A stretch of 8,003 nucleotides of DNA, from assembly GCA_028690275.1 (NCBI GenBank), contig JAQVBN010000005.1, forward strand, positions 1 through 8,003, in the 5' to 3' direction. The translations under genes were made by a program, and so were the position numbers. Below are positions 1-6,435 of the stretch, one piece after another. Every line of letters starts with the position of its first letter. Positions within the stretch are counted from its first letter, which is position 1. Origin of the DNA: Minisyncoccota bacterium (GTDB lineage: Bacteria > Patescibacteriota > Minisyncoccia > Minisyncoccales > Minisyncoccaceae). The notes under the pieces were generated by a model. That model was not told the origin of the DNA. It searched no databases and saw nothing but the letters and a program-made list of their open reading frames with translations.

Positions 1-1
1 T

Positions 2-196
2 ATTAACCCAGTAAGTGGTATTGAATATGGGTATAATTTAATTAATGGAACTGAGTATGAACTATGTACAGAGTTTTCATCTTCTAATTTAGAAAAAGCA
101 TATAATTATTATGATTCTTCTTGGAAGCACGATAAAGGATATGTCTGTATTAAAAAAGAAGTTAGTTCGGGAGCATTAAAAACATATAATAAATAA
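2..196 (+). CDS. 3' end of a probable extracytoplasmic two-cysteine protein (partial)
   Basis: This is the last 64 codons of a gene whose start lies before the window; it ends at TAA 194-196. The visible tail is rich in Tyr, Asn and Ser. It contains an ELCTEF motif and, about 30 residues later, SWKHDKGYVC, so the spacing is Y-x-L-C-x-x-F ... W-x-H-x(3)-G-x-x-C. From memory, a similar C-terminal pattern occurs in small membrane-anchored proteins of Patescibacteria, where the two cysteines could form a disulfide outside the membrane. That resemblance is recall rather than a search result. No membrane segment is visible because the N-terminus is missing. The gene ends 5 bases before the next start codon, so the two are probably co-transcribed. 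Function unknown. Confidence 0.6.
   Translation: MNPVSGIEYGYNLINGTEYELCTEFSSSNLEKAYNYYDSSWKHDKGYVCIKKEVSSGALKTYNK
185..190 (+). promoter_or_regulatory. Possible -10 box (TATAAT) ahead of the 202 start codon
   Basis: A perfect TATAAT lies 11 bases before the ATG at 202, inside the last codons of the upstream gene. No convincing -35 hexamer sits 16-18 bases upstream; the bases there read roughly TTAGTT. In DNA this AT-rich the match could be chance. It is listed because the same geometry recurs ahead of uvrB and the gene at 7650. If active, it would give a transcript with almost no leader. Confidence 0.3.
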
Positions 197-201
197 AAAT
201 T

Positions 202-1077
202 ATGGACAAAAAAATAATCATTATTTTATCAATTATTTTAGTATCTTTAATGGGCGTTGTTTTTATTGTAAGTTTGCTTATCAATAATAATAAAAAACAA
301 ACTCAAGAGGTTGTAGAAAATCCCATTGTAGAAGAAGAGGGGAATGTCTTCTCGGATATTCCAACAGCCCTTTCGTCTCTTAAAAGTCTTATAGATAATA
401 TAAAAATAACCCAAGGGGGATATCAATATATTAATGATAATGAGGAGATGATTAGCGCGGTAAATGCTATTAAAGAGTTTAAGGTTTCAAACATGAAAAG
501 TAACGTCGATAAAGACAAACAAATATTTTGTTTTTCTTTAACTAGTAAGGAAGGTAAGAATTTCTGTATAGATAATCTTAACGAACAAGTTTTAGAAGAA
601 TTTACTTGTAGTAGTAAGAGTACTTCTTGTGTTGTTGTGCCAGTAGTGATTCCTAGCGAGGGGGTAGAGGGAGAGATTCCAGAAATTGTACCAGAAGAAG
701 AGGTTCCAGAAATTATACCAGAAGAACAAGAGCCAATTTTAAAACAAGAAGTGACTGTTGGAGAAACGGTGATAAAAAGATATGACGATGAAGGAAAGCA
801 GGTAATTTATATAAATGATAAAGAATATGGTCCATACGAAGAAGCTTATATTATCTACAAGGAAACTGACTGGGGGCTTTTACTTCTATATCAAGGATCT
901 TGGTATGTAGATATTAATGGAAAGGTGACTGGACCTTACACAGAAAGACCAGTAGTAGAGTTTTATGGTGAAGATTTGGGCTATTCTTATTTAAAAGATG
1001 GCAAATATTATGTTAGTTTAAATAATGAAACCTACGGACCATACGATGATCTTGTAGAATTTAATATTAATAATTAA
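202..1077 (+). CDS. Membrane-anchored protein with a four-cysteine region, Pro/Glu linker and C-terminal GPY repeats
   Basis: 291 residues. Residues 4-27 form a strongly hydrophobic segment after MDKK, which fits an N-terminal membrane anchor with the rest outside the cytoplasm. Residues 50-143 form a region with cysteines at 110, 122, 136 and 143. Its FCFSLTSKEGKNFCIDN stretch recalls the C-S-x-L-x-x-G-x-x-(W/F)-C-(V/I)-D motif of pilin-like proteins in Patescibacteria (recall only). A Pro/Glu linker at about 150-180 contains two copies of the nine-residue unit [IV]PEI[VI]PEE[EQ]. The C-terminal third has three spaced units, each ending in a Gly-Pro-Tyr turn (210-212, 244-246, 279-281) with aromatic strands between them. 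This resembles WG-type or beta-propeller-like repeats, but three units are too few for a closed propeller. No enzyme motif is seen. A surface-binding or sensing role is plausible but unproven. No ribosome binding site precedes the ATG. Confidence 0.75.
   Translation: MDKKIIIILSIILVSLMGVVFIVSLLINNNKKQTQEVVENPIVEEEGNVFSDIPTALSSLKSLIDNIKITQGGYQYINDNEEMISAVNAIKEFKVSNMKSNVDKDKQIFCFSLTSKEGKNFCIDNLNEQVLEEFTCSSKSTSCVVVPVVIPSEGVEGEIPEIVPEEEVPEIIPEEQEPILKQEVTVGETVIKRYDDEGKQVIYINDKEYGPYEEAYIIYKETDWGLLLLYQGSWYVDINGKVTGPYTERPVVEFYGEDLGYSYLKDGKYYVSLNNETYGPYDDLVEFNINN
676..729 (+). repeat. Two-copy 27-bp in-frame tandem repeat in the linker
   Basis: Bases 676-702 and 703-729 are direct copies differing at four of 27 positions. 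They encode IPEIVPEEE and VPEIIPEEQ. The repeat forms the acidic Pro/Glu spacer between the cysteine region and the GPY repeats. It probably arose by slippage or unequal exchange, and its copy number may vary between strains. Confidence 0.85.
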
Positions 1078-1089
1078 TAATATAAAAAT

Positions 1090-1839
1090 ATGGAAAACAT
1101 ACTTAACAATAAATTATTTAAAAATTTAATTAATGTTTTTATAGGAGTTTTAATTATTTTTTTAGCTTTTATAATGTTTAATTTAAGTGAATCTAAGGAG
1201 CAGAACACAATTTCTGTAACTGGATTTGCTGAAATTTCTGCCAAACCAGATGTTGCTCAAATTACTTTAACTGTAATTTCTGAGAATATAGATTTGGGGA
1301 TAGCAAGTAATCAAAATAGCGAAAGAATTAATGCTATAGTTAGCTTTTTAGAGGAAAATGGTGTTGAGAGTAAAGATATCAAGACTAGTTTATATAATAT
1401 TAGTCCAAGATATGAATATGTGAGTGATTATAGTAAACGTTATTTAGCTTCTTACGAAGTTGAACAAAGTTTAACTGTTAAAATTAGAAATTTAGATATT
1501 GTGGGTGATATTATTGCTGGAGCAACCGAAAGAGGTTCTAATGATATTAGTAGTCTTCAGTTTATTATTGATGATGACGAAGCTTTAAAAGAAGAGGTCA
1601 GAGGACAAGCAATAGCTAATGCTAAAGAGAAGGCAGAAATACTAGGTAAGGATTTAGGAGTTTCATTAACAGAGATAGTAAACTTCTACGAAACTTCATC
1701 TTCTCCTATTTATTCTGATTATAATTATACCTTAGGTGGTGCTGGAATTATGGAATCCGCAAAAGCAATTTCTTCCTCAATTCAAGCGGGAGAGAATAAT
1801 ATTACTTCCAACGTAACAATTGTTTACAAAATAAAGTAA
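1090..1839 (+). CDS. Membrane-anchored SIMPL-domain (DUF541) protein
   Basis: 249 residues. Residues 12-31 are a hydrophobic membrane anchor after a short Lys/Asn-rich head. The rest matches the SIMPL (DUF541) family from about residue 40. It opens with ISVTGFAEISAKPDVAQITL, the usual V-x-G-x-(G/A)-x-(I/V)-x-x-x-PD-x-A signature. It continues through an ERINAIVSFLEENGV helix, a KTSLYNISPRYEY strand, and a helix (AIANAKEKAEILGKDLGV) that is typical near the end of the domain. The final strand is NVTIVYKIK. Family members are mostly of unknown biochemical role; some are periplasmic or surface proteins that assemble into oligomers. The start follows the upstream stop by 12 bases and a terminator follows the stop, so this is the last gene of the envelope block. 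No Shine-Dalgarno sequence is visible. Confidence 0.9.
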   Translation: MENILNNKLFKNLINVFIGVLIIFLAFIMFNLSESKEQNTISVTGFAEISAKPDVAQITLTVISENIDLGIASNQNSERINAIVSFLEENGVESKDIKTSLYNISPRYEYVSDYSKRYLASYEVEQSLTVKIRNLDIVGDIIAGATERGSNDISSLQFIIDDDEALKEEVRGQAIANAKEKAEILGKDLGVSLTEIVNFYETSSSPIYSDYNYTLGGAGIMESAKAISSSIQAGENNITSNVTIVYKIK

Positions 1840-1844
1840 AAGTT

Positions 1845-1874
1845 AAAGGAGAGGGGGTTACCCCTCTTTTTTTT
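1845..1874 (+). terminator. Rho-independent terminator after the SIMPL gene
   Basis: AGAGGGG (1850-1856) pairs with CCCCTCT (1861-1867) around a four-base GTTA loop. G-T and A-T pairs can extend the stem outward into the A-rich 1845-1849 side, and the 3' arm runs straight into eight consecutive T (1867-1874). It begins 6 bases after the SIMPL stop codon. It ends the envelope-protein transcript just before the uvrB promoter. Confidence 0.9.
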
Positions 1875-1886
1875 ATTGTCTTTTTA

Positions 1887-1895
1887 TGTTATAAT
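1887..1895 (+). promoter_or_regulatory. Extended -10 promoter for the uvrBAC operon
   Basis: The sequence TGTTATAAT is a full extended -10 element, with TG at 1887-1888, one spacer base, and TATAAT at 1890-1895. The -35 position (about 1867-1872) falls in the T-tract of the preceding terminator and reads TTTTTT. Recognition would therefore rest on the extended -10. Transcription should start near 1901-1904, only 4-7 bases before the ATG at 1908, giving a nearly leaderless mRNA. No LexA-type palindrome is seen around it. Confidence 0.7.
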
Positions 1896-1907
1896 TTTTG
1901 GTTGTCT

Positions 1908-3908
1908 ATGAACTTTAAATTAAAAACAAAAATGAAGCCAAAAGGAGATCAGCCCGAAGCGATTCAGGGTCTTTATGACGGCTTAAAAAAGAAATTTAAG
2001 AAGCAAACTTTACTTGGAGTAACGGGGTCGGGAAAGACTTTTACAATTGCGAATGTTATTGAAAAATATCAAAAACCCACTCTTGTTATTTCTCACAACA
2101 AAACTTTAGCAGCTCAATTATGTAATGAATTTAGAGAATTTTTTCCTGATAATGCGGTTGAATATTTTGTTAGTTATTATGATTATTTTCAGCCAGAAAG
2201 TTATTTAGCTAGTAGCGATACTTATATTGAAAAGGAGGCTCAGATTAATGATGAAATTGATAGATTGCGTCATGCTTCTACTCAAGCATTGCTTACAAGA
2301 GATGATGTTATTATCGTTGCTTCGGTTTCGGCTATTTATGGTTTAGGTTCTCCTAAAGAATACGAGAAGATAATTTTTTCTTTTAGTAAGGGAGAGAAAA
2401 TTAAACACAAAGAGCTTGCAAAGAAATTAATTGAGATTCATTTCGATAGAGTTACAACTGATCTTAAGAGGGGAACTTTTCGTTTAAGAGGTCAGGTTCT
2501 TGAATTAATGCCAGTAAATGAAAAAGTTATTTATAGGTTTGTTATTTCTGATAAAATAGAAAAAATTGAAGTTTTAGATTTTTTAACTAGGGAATTTATT
2601 AAAGAATTGGATGTTGTTAGAATTTTTCCAGCCACTCATTATATTATTAACGAAGAGGAAAGACTCATTGCTATAAACAATATAAGAAAAGAATTAGAAG
2701 AACGTTTAAAATATTTTGAAAAAGAAGGAAAGGTCCTTGAATATGAAAGATTAAAAAGAAGAATTAATTTTGATTTAGAAATGATGGAAAATATTGGATA
2801 TTGTCAGGGAATTGAAAATTATTCTGCTCATTTTGATAAAAGGACAGTTGGAGAACCTCCTTTTACTCTTTTAGATTATTTTAAAGAATCAGAAAAAGAT
2901 TTCTTAATTGTTGTTGATGAATCTCATGTTACCTTGCCTCAAATTAGGGCTATGTATAACGGAGATAAGGCAAGGAAGAAATCGTTGATTGATAATGGTT
3001 TTCGTTTGCCTTCTGCTTACGACAATCGTCCTTTAACTTATAAAGAATTTGAAGAAAGAATTAATAATATTATTTATGTTTCTGCGACTCCTGCGGAAGA
3101 AGAAATGGTTTCAAGCGAAAGTATAGTGGAGCAAATAGTAAGACCAACAGGATTGGTTGATCCAGAAATTGATATCCGACCTATTGTTTCTTCGTCTAAG
3201 AATTTATCTCAAGTTGAAGATTTAATCAAAGAAATTGAAAAGCAAGTTAAAAAAGGAGAAAAAACCCTGGTAACAACTTTAAGTAAAAGAATGGCTGAAG
3301 ATTTAACTTCTTTCTTGGAGGATAAAAAAATTAGAGTAAAGTATTTGCACTCTGACATTAAAACACTTCAAAGAATTGATATTATTACAGATTTAAGAAA
3401 AGGACTTATTGATGTTATCGTGGGAGTTAATTTGATTAGAGAGGGGTTGGATATTCCTGAAGTTTCTCTTGTTGCTATTTTAGATGCTGATAAGGAGGGT
3501 TTTCTAAGAAATGAGACTAGTTTGATTCAAACAATTGGAAGGGCGGCTAGAAACGAGAATGGAAGAGTTATTTTATATGCTGATCAAATAACAGAATCTA
3601 TTAATAAAGCTGTTAAAGAAACTGAAAGAAGAAGGGAGCTTCAATTAAAATATAATAAAGAAAATAATATAACCCCAAAAACAATTAGCAAGGCTATTGC
3701 TAATATATTTGAGGAGTTCGGTGTTTCAAAGAGTAAGGAAGATCAGAAACGTCTTGTGAAGTTAGATCTTTTAGGGGACGCTAGAAGTAAGAAAGAAATT
3801 CTTAAGGTGAAAAAGAGACAAATGGCAGAAGCAGCAGAGAGACTTGAATTTGAATTAGCGGCACTTTTAAGAGACGAAATTAAAGAATTAGAAAAAAATG
3901 CAAAATAA
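1908..3908 (+). CDS. uvrB: Excinuclease ABC subunit UvrB (damage-verifying helicase-like ATPase)
   Basis: 666 residues from ATG 1908, a normal UvrB length. UvrB is loaded by UvrA, inserts a beta-hairpin between the strands to verify the lesion, and recruits UvrC. Visible, numbered from ATG 1908: Walker A GVTGSGKT (37-44); beta-hairpin region YYDYFQPESYLASSDTYIEK (90-109); Walker B VVDESH (335-340); SATP motif (392-395); helicase motifs V and VI, GVNLIREGLDIPE (506-518) and QTIGRAARN (541-549). The C-terminal UVR motif (about 628-665, with AAERLEFELAALLRDEI) contacts UvrC. ATG 1908 is preferred over TTG 1902 because it gives MNFKLKTKMKPKGDQ, matching the usual UvrB N-terminus (MFKL...KPTGDQ), and because TTG 1902 falls at the predicted transcription start. 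The last 11 bases overlap uvrA. Confidence 0.98.
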   Translation: MNFKLKTKMKPKGDQPEAIQGLYDGLKKKFKKQTLLGVTGSGKTFTIANVIEKYQKPTLVISHNKTLAAQLCNEFREFFPDNAVEYFVSYYDYFQPESYLASSDTYIEKEAQINDEIDRLRHASTQALLTRDDVIIVASVSAIYGLGSPKEYEKIIFSFSKGEKIKHKELAKKLIEIHFDRVTTDLKRGTFRLRGQVLELMPVNEKVIYRFVISDKIEKIEVLDFLTREFIKELDVVRIFPATHYIINEEERLIAINNIRKELEERLKYFEKEGKVLEYERLKRRINFDLEMMENIGYCQGIENYSAHFDKRTVGEPPFTLLDYFKESEKDFLIVVDESHVTLPQIRAMYNGDKARKKSLIDNGFRLPSAYDNRPLTYKEFEERINNIIYVSATPAEEEMVSSESIVEQIVRPTGLVDPEIDIRPIVSSSKNLSQVEDLIKEIEKQVKKGEKTLVTTLSKRMAEDLTSFLEDKKIRVKYLHSDIKTLQRIDIITDLRKGLIDVIVGVNLIREGLDIPEVSLVAILDADKEGFLRNETSLIQTIGRAARNENGRVILYADQITESINKAVKETERRRELQLKYNKENNITPKTISKAIANIFEEFGVSKSKEDQKRLVKLDLLGDARSKKEILKVKKRQMAEAAERLEFELAALLRDEIKELEKNAK

Positions 3909-6435
3909 AATTATAATAAAAGGAGCTAGGGAGCATAATTTAAAAAATGTTTCCTTGGAGCTTCCAAGAAATAAAATGGTTGTTTTTACTGGATTGTCTG
4001 GATCAGGTAAGTCTAGTTTGGCTTTTGATACAATTTTTGCTGAAGGGCAAAGAAGATATTTAGAGTCTTTATCTGCTTATGCGAGACAATTTTTAGGAGG
4101 AATGCAAAAACCAAATGTAGATGAAATAGAGGGATTGTCTCCAGCAATATCTATTAGTCAAAAGGCTCATAACTCTAACCCAAGATCTACGGTAGCTACA
4201 ATAACGGAAATATATGATTATCTTAGAGTTTTGTTTGCAAGGATTGGAAAACCATTTTGTCCTGATTGCGGGGTGCTCATCGAAAAGATGTCTCTTGATG
4301 AGATAGTTGATAATGTTAAAAAGATATTAGACAAGAAAAAGCCGAAAGAGATTATTATCTTTTCGCCAGTTGTTAGAGGAAGAAGGGGTGAATATTACCA
4401 ACTTATTCAAGATTTGTATGAGTCTGGATTTTTAGAAGTAAGAATTGATGGTGAAATAAAAAACTTACAAAGTAGAGTTGTCATAGAGAAAGGAAAAAAA
4501 CACACCATAGAAGTTGTGGTTGATAAATTTAACGATTCTAATTTTGATCAAGATTTTGATTTTAGGCTAAACGAAGCGATTGAGACAGCGATTGATTTGT
4601 CTGATGGTCTTTGTGTCTTAGAAATAGACAAAAAAGAATATATTTTCAGTACAAGCTATTCTTGTCCTAAGTGTGGTTTTAGTTTTCCTGAAATAGAGCC
4701 AAGATTGTTTAGTTTTAACACTCCTTATGGTCATTGTGAATATTGTAAAGGAGTAGGAACAGAAGAAATTTTTTCTGAGAAGCCTTGTCCAGTTTGTGAA
4801 GGAAAGAGGCTTAATAAGAATGCTTTAAGTGTTAAAATTAATTCAAAGAATATTTGGGATATAACAAGTTTGACCATTGAAAAAGCTCTTGCCTTTATTA
4901 ATGCTTTAGATTTAAATCCACAAGAAAAAGAGATTGCAGAAACTATTTTAATTGAAATCAAAAATCGTTTGCAGTTTTTGCTTGATGTTGGTTTAAACTA
5001 TATAGATTTAAATAGAAGGACGGGAACTTTGTCTGGAGGAGAGGCTCAAAGAATTAGATTAGCTTCTCAAATGGGAACCAAGATGGTCGGAGCCTTATAT
5101 GTTTTAGATGAGCCAACAATTGGTTTGCATCAAAGAGATAATGAAAAGCTTGTTTCAGCCCTTAGAAATTTATGTGATATTGGAAATAGTATCATTGTTG
5201 TCGAACATGACGAAGATACGATCTTAACTTCTGATTGGATTGTCGATTTTGGACCTTTTGCAGGAGAGCATGGAGGAGAGATAATGTTTTCAGGGCCTCT
5301 CGAAACAATGCTTTTTGGAACTAAGAGTAAAACAGAGGTTAAAACAATAGGGGACGCAAAGAAGAGTTTAACGGGTAAATATTTAAGAAAGGAATTAAAG
5401 ATAGAGGTTCCAAAAATAAGAAGAATTGTGGACAAGGCTGTTCCTATGATTGAAATTAAGGATGCTCACGCTAACAACCTTAAGCATGTTGATGTAAAAA
5501 TTCCTCTTCAAAGATTTGTTTGTTTTACGGGAGTTTCTGGTTCTGGAAAATCAACCTTAATGAATAATATTTTATATAACTATACGGTTAGTAAAAAATT
5601 AAGAATTCCTCAAAAAAATAATGACGTTAAAGAGATTAGAAATTTAGAATATATTGATAAAATAATTAAAATTGACCAATCTCCAATAGGAAGAACTCCG
5701 AGATCTAATCCAGCAACTTATACTAAAGTTTTTGATTATGTTCGAGAATTATTTGCCGAAACAGCAGAGGCTAAAATAAAAGGTTTTGGTGCGGGTAGGT
5801 TTAGTTTTAATATGCCATCTGGAAGGTGTGAACATTGTGAAGGTAGGGGTGTTATAGAAATTGAAATGCACTTTTTACCTAACGTAGAGATTGTTTGTGA
5901 TGTTTGCCGTGGAAATAGATTTAATAGAGAGACCTTAGAAATACATTACAAGGGAAAGAATATCGCAGAAGTATTAAATATGACTATTGAGGAGGCAGTT
6001 GTATTTTTTAAAGATATTCCTAATATTTATGACAAACTTAAAGTTTTAAATGATGTTGGTTTGGGATATTTAAGATTGGGACAGGCAGCAACAACTTTGT
6101 CTGGAGGAGAGGCTCAAAGAATTAAATTAAGTAAAGAATTGGCTAAGCCAAACACAACAAAAACTTTATATTTATTAGATGAACCAACTACTGGTCTTCA
6201 TTATGATGATGTTAAAAGATTGATTGAAGTAATTCAAAAATTAGTTTCTCAAGGAAATACGGTTTTAGTTATAGAACATAATTTAGATTTTATTAAAACA
6301 GCGGATTGGATTATTGATCTTGGTCCAGAAGGGGGAGATCAAGGAGGACAAGTTGTAGCTGAAGGAACCCCGGAAGATTTAGCTAGAAGGAGTACGACTT
6401 CTTATACGGGAAAATATTTAAAACATCTTTTATGA
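3898..6435 (+). CDS. uvrA: Excinuclease ABC subunit UvrA, without the insertion domain
   Basis: 845 residues, against about 940 usually. UvrA is the dimeric ABC ATPase that finds DNA damage and loads UvrB. First ABC unit: Walker A GLSGSGKSS (32-40), signature LSGGEAQ (378-384), Walker B YVLDEP (401-406), His437. Second unit: GVSGSGKST (545-553), LSGGEAQ (734-740), YLLDEPTT (758-765), His794. The UvrB-binding domain (about 118-250) is retained. Zinc-type pairs are C256/C259 with C280/C283, and C644/C647 with C667/C670; further CxxC pairs are C121/C124 and C297/C300. Between C283 and C297 there are only 13 residues, where E. coli UvrA has well over 100, so the insertion domain is missing. A short extra segment (about 474-489) lies before the SLTGKYL motif. 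The ATG lies inside the uvrB end, suggesting translational coupling, and the TGA overlaps the uvrC start. Confidence 0.98.
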   Translation: MQNKIIIKGAREHNLKNVSLELPRNKMVVFTGLSGSGKSSLAFDTIFAEGQRRYLESLSAYARQFLGGMQKPNVDEIEGLSPAISISQKAHNSNPRSTVATITEIYDYLRVLFARIGKPFCPDCGVLIEKMSLDEIVDNVKKILDKKKPKEIIIFSPVVRGRRGEYYQLIQDLYESGFLEVRIDGEIKNLQSRVVIEKGKKHTIEVVVDKFNDSNFDQDFDFRLNEAIETAIDLSDGLCVLEIDKKEYIFSTSYSCPKCGFSFPEIEPRLFSFNTPYGHCEYCKGVGTEEIFSEKPCPVCEGKRLNKNALSVKINSKNIWDITSLTIEKALAFINALDLNPQEKEIAETILIEIKNRLQFLLDVGLNYIDLNRRTGTLSGGEAQRIRLASQMGTKMVGALYVLDEPTIGLHQRDNEKLVSALRNLCDIGNSIIVVEHDEDTILTSDWIVDFGPFAGEHGGEIMFSGPLETMLFGTKSKTEVKTIGDAKKSLTGKYLRKELKIEVPKIRRIVDKAVPMIEIKDAHANNLKHVDVKIPLQRFVCFTGVSGSGKSTLMNNILYNYTVSKKLRIPQKNNDVKEIRNLEYIDKIIKIDQSPIGRTPRSNPATYTKVFDYVRELFAETAEAKIKGFGAGRFSFNMPSGRCEHCEGRGVIEIEMHFLPNVEIVCDVCRGNRFNRETLEIHYKGKNIAEVLNMTIEEAVVFFKDIPNIYDKLKVLNDVGLGYLRLGQAATTLSGGEAQRIKLSKELAKPNTTKTLYLLDEPTTGLHYDDVKRLIEVIQKLVSQGNTVLVIEHNLDFIKTADWIIDLGPEGGDQGGQVVAEGTPEDLARRSTTSYTGKYLKHLL

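Noticed and set aside
1081..1086. TATAAA before the SIMPL gene as a promoter
   Set aside because: It is too close to the ATG (3 bases), has no -35 partner at a proper distance, and lies in a very AT-rich 12-base gap within an apparent operon.
1902..1907. TTG at 1902 as an upstream start for uvrB, adding two residues
   Set aside because: ATG 1908 gives the standard UvrB N-terminus, and TTG 1902 lies at the predicted transcription start, so it would probably not be within the mRNA.
4731..4961. Open frame of 76 codons on the minus strand
   Set aside because: It lies wholly inside uvrA, has no recognisable motif, and looks like the antisense shadow of a strongly coding region.
5130..5435. Open frame of 101 codons on the minus strand
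   Set aside because: It is antisense to the first ABC domain and linker of uvrA, with no family resemblance and no promoter of its own.
6432..6435. UGA recoded as Gly or Trp (alternative genetic code)
   Set aside because: UGA ends uvrA exactly where UvrA proteins normally end (after GKYLKHLL) and overlaps the uvrC start as ATGA, so it acts as a stop.
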